Source: Paractinoplanes ferrugineus (GTDB taxonomy: Bacteria > Actinomycetota > Actinomycetes > Mycobacteriales > Micromonosporaceae). From it: a stretch of DNA of 64,000 nt. Of the stretch, positions 7,853 to 14,519 are shown piece by piece; the first letter of the stretch is position 1; every line of letters starts with the position of its first letter. A model generated the notes under the pieces. That model saw only the letters and a program-made list of their open reading frames with translations. It was not told where the DNA came from and searched no databases. Location of the stretch: the NCBI RefSeq assembly GCF_016862195.1, contig NZ_BOMM01000051.1:1-64000 (forward strand), in the 5' to 3' direction. A program made the position numbers and the translations under genes.

Positions 7853-9115
7853 GTGGAGAAACTCACCGCCGGTCGCCGCTATGCGGCCCTGCTCGCCCTC
7901 GCCCTGGGTGGCTTCGGCCTCGGCCTCACCGAGTTCGCGGCCATGGGGCTGCTGCCCGAGGTGGCCCGCGATCTCCTGCCGGAGGCCTACGCGCGGTCCT
8001 CGGCGGAGGCGGTCGCCACGGCCGGTTGGATCATCACGGTCTACGCACTCGGCGTGGTCGCCGGCGCGCCGACGATCGCTGCCCTGACCGCCCGGGTCGC
8101 CCGCCGCAAACTGGTGCTCGGCCTGCTCGCGATGTTCCTGATCGGCACGGTCGCCTCGGCGCTCGCGCCGACGTTCGGGCTGATCCTGGCCGGGCGGTTC
8201 GTGGCCGGGTTGGCCCACGGGGCCTACTTCGGGGCGGCCGGGCTGCTCGCCGCGGCCATCCTCGGCCGGGGCAACCAGGGCAAGGGGTTCGCGATCGTGC
8301 TGGGCGGCCTGACGGCGGCGAACGTCTTCGGCGTACCGCTGATCACCGGACTGGGGCAGGCGGCCGGCTGGCGCATCGCGTACCTCGCGGTGGCCGCGGT
8401 GTTCGCGCTCACCCTGCTCGCCGTGCTCGCGGTCGTGCCGGAGGTGGCGGCGGCGCCGGGCGGATCGCCCCGGGCCGAGCTCGCCGCGTTCGGCAAACCG
8501 CAGGTCTGGCTGGTGGGTCTGGTGGCGGCGGTCGGCTTCGGCGGCTTCTTCGCGGTGAACACCTACATCGCGCCGGTCACCACACACGTGACCGGGCTGT
8601 CCGAGTCGGCGGTGCCGTGGGTGCTGGCCGTGATGGGCCTCGGCATGACAGTCGGCAACGTGCTCGGTGGCATCGCCTCCGACCGCGACCTCCGGCGCAG
8701 CGTGCTGTTCGGCTTTGTCGGCATGATCTTCACGATTGCGCTCTTCGGGCTGCTCGCCGGTAACCCGATCGGGTTGTTCGTCAGCGTCTTTCTGATCGGC
8801 GCGGCCAGCCTGTTCATGGGTCCGGCCCTGCAATCGCTGCTGATCTCGGTGGCTCCGGGCGCCCAGTTGATGGGTGCGGCGGTCAATCAGTCGGCCACGA
8901 ACCTCGCCAACAGCCTCGGCGCCGCCCTCGGCGGTCTGGTGATCGCGGCCGGCTGGGGCTACCTGTCATCGGCCTGGCTCGGGGTCGTACTGGCGGTCGG
9001 CGGCCTGCTGTTGGCCCTGGCCAGCAACCGGTTGGACGCGCGGCAGCGGGCCGTGGCCGAGTCTCAGGCCACCGGTCCGAGGCGGTGGCCGGCCATTTCC
9101 AGCTCACCGTCGTAG
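7853..9115 (+). CDS. MFS transporter, DHA1/arabinose-efflux-like
   Basis: About 420 residues with twelve predicted hydrophobic segments. The first membrane helix (YAALLALALGGFGLGLTEFA) has the TEF motif of the AraJ/Cmx-like DHA1 group of drug and sugar efflux pumps. The inter-helix motif VARRKLVLG follows helix 2. I chose GTG 7853 because TAGAGT ends 7 nt before it, giving a leaderless start; GTG 7850 is the alternative. The 3' end overlaps the convergent Atu4866-like gene by about 50 bp, so the C-terminal tail may be read in either direction. It is controlled by the divergent LacI protein. Substrate unknown. Confidence 0.92.
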   Translation: MEKLTAGRRYAALLALALGGFGLGLTEFAAMGLLPEVARDLLPEAYARSSAEAVATAGWIITVYALGVVAGAPTIAALTARVARRKLVLGLLAMFLIGTVASALAPTFGLILAGRFVAGLAHGAYFGAAGLLAAAILGRGNQGKGFAIVLGGLTAANVFGVPLITGLGQAAGWRIAYLAVAAVFALTLLAVLAVVPEVAAAPGGSPRAELAAFGKPQVWLVGLVAAVGFGGFFAVNTYIAPVTTHVTGLSESAVPWVLAVMGLGMTVGNVLGGIASDRDLRRSVLFGFVGMIFTIALFGLLAGNPIGLFVSVFLIGAASLFMGPALQSLLISVAPGAQLMGAAVNQSATNLANSLGAALGGLVIAAGWGYLSSAWLGVVLAVGGLLLALASNRLDARQRAVAESQATGPRRWPAISSSPS

Positions 9116-9402
9116 AGGGTGACCGAGGTGTGCATGCCTGAGTCCTGATCACTGAGGGTCATCAGGGCACCGTCGATGTGATAGGTGCCGCGCGCCCGAC
9201 GCTTACGCCCGGCGACCTTGCCGTCGTACGTACCGTCGGTCTTGATCTCGAGCTGAACGGTGCCGTCCTGGCTCAGCCAGAAACCCACCGGTGCCGAGGT
9301 CCGGACCAGTGCGGACTTCGGTCCGCGCACCGCCGGCTGCCCGCCCATCATCAGGGTGAGCAGGGCGGCGGCATCCAGATCGATGCGAGGCTGCGGACGC
9401 AT
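9064..9402 (-). CDS. Atu4866-domain-like small protein
   Basis: 112 residues from ATG 9402, which has AGGAG at good spacing; the frame extends upstream without support. The segment GFWLSQDGTVQLEIKTDGTY, then RKRRARGTYHIDGALMTLSD, fits the Atu4866 family, a small lipocalin-like beta-barrel of unknown role. There is no signal peptide. The N-terminal 30 residues include a hydrophobic helix (ALLTLMMGGQ). Its end overlaps the MFS gene tail-to-tail. A TetR regulator lies upstream on the same strand, 90 bp away, and may be co-transcribed. Confidence 0.75.
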   Translation of the reverse strand: MRPQPRIDLDAAALLTLMMGGQPAVRGPKSALVRTSAPVGFWLSQDGTVQLEIKTDGTYDGKVAGRKRRARGTYHIDGALMTLSDQDSGMHTSVTLYDGELEMAGHRLGPVA

Positions 9403-9492
9403 GGCGGCTCCTGAGGGGTCCGGGGGTGTGGCCCCTAACTTCGGCCGCGCGCCGCGATCCCAGGAGGGCATTTCCGGTTGCGGATCGGTAGT

Positions 9493-10092
9493 TCAGTTGG
9501 CGGCCTTCAGCGCCGCCGTCACCACCACGATCATCTTGTCGAGGTAACCACCGGGCAGCGGAGTGCGGGCCACCGCCAGCCGCCAGTAGAGCGGGCCGAG
9601 CAGCAGGTCGACGGCCAGGTCGGGATCGGTGCCCGGGGGCAGCTCGCCGCGGCTTACGGCCTGGCCGATCAGCTGCTCCCCGACGGCCTGCTGGTGGGTT
9701 CGCAACGCCTTCTGGAGGGTCTCGGCGATCTGCGGGTTGCGGGATGCCTCGGCCATCAGGTCGGGGATGATCTGGGAGGCGATCCGGTGCTGGAGTGCCC
9801 GGCTTACGATCATCAGCAGCAACTGCAAATCGCCGGCGAAGCTTCCGGTGTCCGGCAGGGGTACGCTGCGCCCTGCCACGTCGGACACGATCTCGAGCAC
9901 CATCTCGAGTTTGTTGTTCCAACGTCGGTAGATCGCGGTCTTGCCCACGCCGGCCCGGCGGGCCACGGCCTCGATCGAGAGCCGGCCGTAACCGACCTCG
10001 GCGAGCTCGGCCATGACCGCGTCACGGATCGCCTTGGTGATGTCGACGCGGAGCACCGCGGCTCCGGCAGGTGCACGCTTCGCTGTCGCCAC
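9493..10092 (-). CDS. TetR/AcrR-family regulator
   Basis: 199 residues. The helix-turn-helix lies at residues 38-57 (LSIEAVARRAGVGKTAIYRR). The C-terminal ligand domain looks like the TetR_C_11 group (RIASQIIPDLMAEASRNPQI). The GTG at 10092 is chosen because a strong -10 box, TATAGT (10099-10104, minus strand), ends 6 nt before it; this implies a leaderless mRNA. The open frame continues upstream through the promoter and that part is not coding. It is divergent from the wall-polymer exporter and upstream of the Atu4866-like gene, either of which could be a target. Confidence 0.92.
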   Translation of the reverse strand: MATAKRAPAGAAVLRVDITKAIRDAVMAELAEVGYGRLSIEAVARRAGVGKTAIYRRWNNKLEMVLEIVSDVAGRSVPLPDTGSFAGDLQLLLMIVSRALQHRIASQIIPDLMAEASRNPQIAETLQKALRTHQQAVGEQLIGQAVSRGELPPGTDPDLAVDLLLGPLYWRLAVARTPLPGGYLDKMIVVVTAALKAAN

Positions 10093-10272
10093 GCGAACAC
10101 TATACGCCACGACGTAACGGTTGCGTTCCGCCGTTCGGTCGGATAACCTCACGGGACGTCGATACGAGCCCGTTCCATCGACGGCAGCTTGGCATGCTTG
10201 TCAGTTGTGTTCTCGCGGAAAGCACCAGGACCCGACTCCCCCGCCGGGCCGACGAGATCGGAGCACCACCCC

Positions 10273-11169
10273 ATGGCCCAGACGACCGTCGTCGAGCCCT
10301 ACACCGGGCCGACGCCGAAAGAGCTGGCCCGGAAGCACGGGCTGAGCACGGCCGGGCGACTGCCCAGCCTGCCGGAATACACCAGACTGCTCTGGTCGTA
10401 CCGGCACTTCATCTGGGAGTTCGCCGGGGCCAAGGTCTCCGCCTCGCTCGGCAACACCAGGCTGGGGATGATCTGGCAGGTCCTCACGCCCCTGTTCAAT
10501 GCCGGTGTCTACTACATGATCTTCGGCGTTCTGCTGAACACGAAGCACGGCACCGACAACTTCATCGCATACCTCTGCGCCGGTGTCTTCATCTTCGGCT
10601 ACACGCAGACCGTGGTGCAGACGGGCGTGCAGGCGATCAGCGGCAACCTCGGCCTGATCCGGGCGCTGCACTTCCCCCGGGCGAGTCTGCCCATCTCGAT
10701 CACTCTGGTCGAGGCGCGCAACATGATCGCCTCGATGTCCGTGCTGATCGTGATCATGCTGGTCACCGGCGAGCCGATCACCTGGCAGTGGCTACTGATC
10801 ATCCCGGCCCTGCTGCTCCAGACGATCTTCAACGCCGGCGCGGCCATGCTCGTCTCGCGGCTCGGCAGCAAGCTGCACGACCTGCGGCAGCTGATCCCGT
10901 TCATCATGCGGGTCTGGCTGTACGGCTCGGCCGTGCTCTACCCGGTCACCCAGTACACCCAGCACCTGCACGGCTGGAAGCTGGCGGTGATCGAGGCGAA
11001 CCCGATCCTGGTCTACATCGAGCTCATCCGGCACGCGCTGATGGAGAACGTCAAGCTGGCCGGCAGCCCGGTGCTGCTCTGGACCGAAGCGGCCATCTGG
11101 GCGCTGGTCGTCGGGATCGGCGGATATGCGTACTTCTGGCGTGGAGAGAAGGGCTACGGCCGTGGCTGA
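10273..11169 (+). CDS. ABC-2 type polysaccharide/teichoic acid export permease (TagG/Wzm-like)
   Basis: 298 residues with six hydrophobic segments and the ABC-2 layout. The region FAGAKVSASLGNTRLGMIWQ before the first helix is the conserved entry motif of TagG/Wzm exporters. Start is ATG 10273, after GGAG at 9-nt spacing; upstream codons of the open frame are leader. It overlaps its ATPase gene by 8 bp, so the two form one operon and one transporter. Expected cargo is a lipid-linked wall polymer, exported to the cell surface. Teichoic-type polymer genes occur 9 kb away (19.8-23.9 kb), which supports that cargo. Confidence 0.92.
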   Translation: MAQTTVVEPYTGPTPKELARKHGLSTAGRLPSLPEYTRLLWSYRHFIWEFAGAKVSASLGNTRLGMIWQVLTPLFNAGVYYMIFGVLLNTKHGTDNFIAYLCAGVFIFGYTQTVVQTGVQAISGNLGLIRALHFPRASLPISITLVEARNMIASMSVLIVIMLVTGEPITWQWLLIIPALLLQTIFNAGAAMLVSRLGSKLHDLRQLIPFIMRVWLYGSAVLYPVTQYTQHLHGWKLAVIEANPILVYIELIRHALMENVKLAGSPVLLWTEAAIWALVVGIGGYAYFWRGEKGYGRG

Positions 11170-11938
11170 CACCGAGAAGATCCCCACCGTCATCGCGGAC
11201 AACGCGCACATCATCTACCGCATCCACGGCTCGATCGGACCCAACCAGTCCTCGCCGCTGAGCAGCTTCAAGCGGTTGGTCACGCGGCAGAAGAGCACCG
11301 CGGTTCGCGAGGTCCACGCGGTCAAGGGCGCCAGCTTCGTCGCCTACAAGGGCGAGGCCATCGGGCTGATCGGCACCAACGGCTCGGGCAAGTCGACGCT
11401 GCTGCGGGCGATCGCCGGGCTGCTGCCGGTGGAGCGGGGCGGCGCGATCTACGCGGCCGGCCAGCCGTCCCTGCTGGGGGTCAACGCGGCCCTGATGAAC
11501 GATCTGTCCGGCGAGCGCAACGTGACGCTCGGCTGCCTGGCCATGGGGATGACCCCGGCTCAGGTCAAGGAGCAGGTCGACGACATTATCGAGTTCTCCG
11601 GCATCAACGAGCGCGGCGATTTCAGCTCCCTGCCGATGCGCACCTACTCGTCCGGCATGTCGGCCCGGCTACGGTTCGCGATCGCCGCCGCCAAGAAGCA
11701 CGACGTGCTGCTCATCGACGAGGCGCTGGCCACCGGTGACGCGAAGTTCCGCAAGCGCAGCGAGCAGCGGGTCCGCGACCTGCGCGCCGAGGCCGGCACG
11801 GTGTTCCTGGTCAGCCACAGCGAGCAGTCGATCCGGGACACCTGCGAGCGGAGCATCTGGCTCGAGGGCGGCGTGATCAAGGCGGACGGCTCGACCGAGG
11901 ACGTCATGAAGGAGTACGAGACCTTCGTCAAGAAGTAG
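11162..11938 (+). CDS. ABC transporter ATP-binding protein, TagH/Wzt-like
   Basis: 258 residues from GTG 11162. Walker A is GTNGSGKST (71-79), the ABC signature is YSSGMSARL (162-170), and Walker B is DVLLIDEA (181-188). The degenerate signature and the Asn in Walker A are typical of the TagH/RfbB/Wzt branch that energises polysaccharide export. An N-terminal extension of about 45 residues before the ABC core (IIYRIHGS) is also usual in this branch. It has no long C-terminal carbohydrate-binding domain, so recognition of chain ends by this subunit is unlikely. It works with the permease encoded immediately upstream. Confidence 0.94.
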   Translation: MADTEKIPTVIADNAHIIYRIHGSIGPNQSSPLSSFKRLVTRQKSTAVREVHAVKGASFVAYKGEAIGLIGTNGSGKSTLLRAIAGLLPVERGGAIYAAGQPSLLGVNAALMNDLSGERNVTLGCLAMGMTPAQVKEQVDDIIEFSGINERGDFSSLPMRTYSSGMSARLRFAIAAAKKHDVLLIDEALATGDAKFRKRSEQRVRDLRAEAGTVFLVSHSEQSIRDTCERSIWLEGGVIKADGSTEDVMKEYETFVKK

Positions 11939-11960
11939 GCCTCGTACCCCTCTTCAAGAT

Positions 11961-12959
11961 CTATTTCACCGACAGATGTACGTGGTTGGTGTGGTCGCTC
12001 GACGGATCGCCGTTGCCTCTGCTGTACGACTTCCAGCCACTACTTGGTAGCCAGATGCGCCGGAACCAGATGACGTAGAGCACGCCCAGCTTGCTCGAGT
12101 TGTTGATGAAGTAGTTCGCCAGGTTCGTCCCGTACGTCTTGCTGCTGCCCGACGCGACCCCGCCGAAGCCACCCTTGTCGGCCGCGAAGTCGCAGGCCCG
12201 GCCCTTGGGGTGCTCACCGCTGTTCTGTTCGCGGAAGCAGTGCACGTAGTGGTCGTAGCCGGCGGCCTGGGCCTCCTGCATGGCGTGCAGCAACCGCTGG
12301 GTGATGCGGCCACCGCTGGTCGGGTCGTCCACCATGCCGCTGCCACCGGTGAACTTGGTGGCCGAGTCGCTCTTGCCACCGTCGGTCGGCTGCGGGTCGT
12401 CCTTGCCGGCGTTGGCCGCCTTGAGCGCGCCCTCGGCCTGGGCCTTGCGCTTGGCCATCGTGGCGACCTGCTTCTGCTGGTCGCGGATGGTGGCCTCGAT
12501 CGCGAGCTTGGCCTGCTCCTGCTGGTCGCGGGTCTCGCGCAGATCCTTGACCACCGCCTGCTGCTTGACCCCGACCGTCTCCAGGGTCTGCGCCCGATCC
12601 AGGAAACCGGTCGTCGAGTTGGCCGTGAGCAGCGCGCTCATCGGCCCGAGCCGGCCGGTCCGGTAAGCCTGCTGGACGATCTGGTCGACCGCCGCCTGCT
12701 TGGGCGCCAGCTGGGTGTCCAGTTCCTTGAGCTTGGCCGTCAGCTCGGCCTGCCGAGTCTTCGACTTGGCGAGCGCCTCCTGGGCATCCACGAAGCCCTT
12801 GGAGGCAGCCTCGAGCTGCTCGATGAGCGTCTTCGAGCCGCCCTCACCGTCATCGCCGGTGTCCCCCGGCGCCGCGCTGGCCGGAGCCGCCAGCATGGTG
12901 CTCGCCGCGATCAGCGCAAGGAATGCCACTAATCGGCGGCGGACAGTTTTCTGCCGCAC
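11961..12959 (-). CDS. Secreted coiled-coil protein with M15-like (ARB-07466-type) C-terminal domain
   Basis: 332 residues. The signal peptide ends at about residue 29 (LAAPASAAPG). A long coiled coil follows (residues 44-190, heptad-like, rich in Gln/Lys/Ala), resembling the RipA/PcsB N-terminal regulatory helices. The C-terminal domain contains EHPKGRACDF and, at the very end, NHVHLSVK, the pattern (HxxGxAxD, HxH) of zinc D-Ala-D-Ala peptidases of the M15 fold. A role in peptidoglycan remodelling is inferred. GTG 12959 is preceded by GGAAGGA. Its 5' leader carries a c-di-AMP riboswitch, and it has a divergent paralogue. Confidence 0.85.
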   Translation of the reverse strand: MRQKTVRRRLVAFLALIAASTMLAAPASAAPGDTGDDGEGGSKTLIEQLEAASKGFVDAQEALAKSKTRQAELTAKLKELDTQLAPKQAAVDQIVQQAYRTGRLGPMSALLTANSTTGFLDRAQTLETVGVKQQAVVKDLRETRDQQEQAKLAIEATIRDQQKQVATMAKRKAQAEGALKAANAGKDDPQPTDGGKSDSATKFTGGSGMVDDPTSGGRITQRLLHAMQEAQAAGYDHYVHCFREQNSGEHPKGRACDFAADKGGFGGVASGSSKTYGTNLANYFINNSSKLGVLYVIWFRRIWLPSSGWKSYSRGNGDPSSDHTNHVHLSVK

Positions 12960-12974
12960 AACATTTCCTTCCGT

Positions 12975-13115
12975 CGGCCGCCGACCGAGTTAGCTGACGG
13001 GTTCGGGATGGAAGTGATCCCTACCGCTTATGTGCGGATTCACCCCAAGGAACGTGGTTCCCCGGCTCGCCCTTCGGGCGATTGAGCGGCGATCCCCGGG
13101 CGGGGATCGGCACCG
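12975..13115 (-). promoter_or_regulatory. ydaO-yuaA (cyclic di-AMP) riboswitch, minus-strand copy
   Basis: On the minus strand the leader contains GCCGGGGAACCACG, then GGGGTGAATCCGC, GCGGTAGGGAT, and CCCGAACCCGTCAGCTAAC, the conserved blocks of the ydaO family in order. It lies 15 nt before the start of the coiled-coil protein. In this class c-di-AMP binding usually turns expression off. Outer boundaries are approximate. Confidence 0.92.
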
Positions 13116-13269
13116 ACGATACCCATGACATCGACCGATAGACAGCTCTCGTACTCAGCGCATTTCGTCGACAACCTTGCGTGACGTAATCACGGAAAGT
13201 CGCCGGATTGTCACGGCATTAGCATTTACCGGGCCCTGTGGTATAGCGGGACCTCGGGTAAAGTGGTCC

Positions 13270-13422
13270 CGGTTCTGCCGCCGAAGGCACCGCCCCCGAG
13301 GTGCCGGCAGACCACCGCCTAATCGCCCATGCGGGCGTGCCGGGGAACCAGGTCAGTGGGGTGAATCCGCGAAAGCGGTAGGGATCGCTTCCGTCCCGAA
13401 CCCGTCAGCTAACTCGGTCGGC
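13270..13422 (+). promoter_or_regulatory. ydaO-yuaA (cyclic di-AMP) riboswitch, plus-strand copy
   Basis: The plus strand has GTGCCGGGGAACCAGG, GGGGTGAATCCGC, GCGGTAGGGATCG, and CCCGAACCCGTCAGCTAAC, closely matching the divergent minus-strand copy. An outer helix AGGCACC/GGTGCC lies upstream. A possible promoter precedes it (TTAGCA 13219-13224, 17 bp, TATAGC 13242-13247). It ends about 20 nt before ATG 13444. Boundaries are approximate. Confidence 0.93.
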
Positions 13423-13443
13423 GGTCAACTGGAAGGATCGTGC

Positions 13444-14478
13444 ATGTCCGTACGCTCTCGCCGGTGGCTGAACTTGGCCCTGGCGCCGCTCGTTGCTGTC
13501 GCGTTCCTGGCGGCACCCGCTTCGCCCGCGAGCGCGGAACCCAACGACCCGTCGTCCTCGTCGGCCCAGCCCGACGAAAAGGGCGACGACAAGGCCGACC
13601 AGACCCTCGACGACGTGCTGGAGTCGTCGAACCGCAAGTTCGTGCAGGCCAAGGCCGCGGTCGCCAAGTCGACGGCCAACCAACGGGCCCTGAACGTCAA
13701 GGTCACGCTGGCCGAGGCCAAGCGCAACACGTTGATTCCCGAGGTCAACGTGATCGCCGCCCAGCAGTACCGCACCGGCCACCTGGGCACGGCGAGCTTC
13801 CTGCTCGGCAGCAACGGCTCGAACGACTTCCTGAAGAAGGCGGTCTCCCTCGAGGAGCTCAACACGCTGCACGACCGGAAGCTCAACGAGCTGAACGCGG
13901 CGATCGACGAGGTCAACGCGACCAAGGCGGCGCTCGACGCCGAGGTGAAGGCCGAGCAGACCAACCTCACCGCGATGAAGAAGCAGAAGGAAGCGGCCGA
14001 CAAGGCGCTGAGCCTGATCGGCGGCAACAGCCTCACCGCCGGCTTCGTCGATGCGCAGTCCAAGACCGCGGCGCCCGCACCACGCAATTCGGACGGCGGT
14101 TTCTCGCCGGAGAAATGCACGGTGAACGATCCGACGACCGGCGGTTGCATCACCGCGCGTACATTGCACATGTACCAAGAGGTGAAGAAGGCCGGCTTCA
14201 GCAACTTCGTCGGTTGTCACCGCGACGGCGGCCCGTTCGAGCACCCGAAGGGCCGGGCCTGCGACTGGTCATTGCAGAAGAGCGGCTTCTCGGAGGCGCA
14301 CAACGCCACCATGAAGAAGTACGGCAACGACCTGATGGCGTTCCTCGTACGAAACGCCGACCGACTCGGCATCTACTACGTGATCTGGTACGCGCAGATC
14401 TGGTTCCCGGCCAGTGGCTGGAAGGCCTACCACGGCCCGAGTAACCACAAGGACCACGTACACGTATCAATGCTCTGA
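13444..14478 (+). CDS. Secreted coiled-coil protein with M15-like C-terminal domain, paralogue
   Basis: 344 residues from ATG 13444 (GGAAGGA upstream). It has the same plan as the divergent neighbour: signal peptide (VAFLAAPASPASAEP), acidic linker, coiled coil (residues 50-200), and a C-terminal domain with FEHPKGRACDW and the final DHVHVSML. The putative zinc ligands are retained in both proteins. It has an extra cysteine pair (KCTVNDPTTGGCITART). It is controlled by its own c-di-AMP riboswitch. The pair probably arose by duplication together with the leader. Likely work site is the cell wall. Confidence 0.86.
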   Translation: MSVRSRRWLNLALAPLVAVAFLAAPASPASAEPNDPSSSSAQPDEKGDDKADQTLDDVLESSNRKFVQAKAAVAKSTANQRALNVKVTLAEAKRNTLIPEVNVIAAQQYRTGHLGTASFLLGSNGSNDFLKKAVSLEELNTLHDRKLNELNAAIDEVNATKAALDAEVKAEQTNLTAMKKQKEAADKALSLIGGNSLTAGFVDAQSKTAAPAPRNSDGGFSPEKCTVNDPTTGGCITARTLHMYQEVKKAGFSNFVGCHRDGGPFEHPKGRACDWSLQKSGFSEAHNATMKKYGNDLMAFLVRNADRLGIYYVIWYAQIWFPASGWKAYHGPSNHKDHVHVSML

Positions 14479-14479
14479 A

Positions 14480-14510
14480 AAAAGGCCCCCGCCGAAAGCG
14501 GGGGCCTTTT
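14480..14510. terminator. Bidirectional intrinsic terminator
   Basis: AAAAGGCCCCCGC, loop CGAAA, GCGGGGGCCTTTT: a 13-bp perfect stem with A-tract and T-tract. It starts 1 nt after the stop of the coiled-coil gene and 9 nt from the stop of the convergent GH65 gene, so it can serve both. Confidence 0.95.
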
Positions 14511-14519
14511 CCTTGCCGG

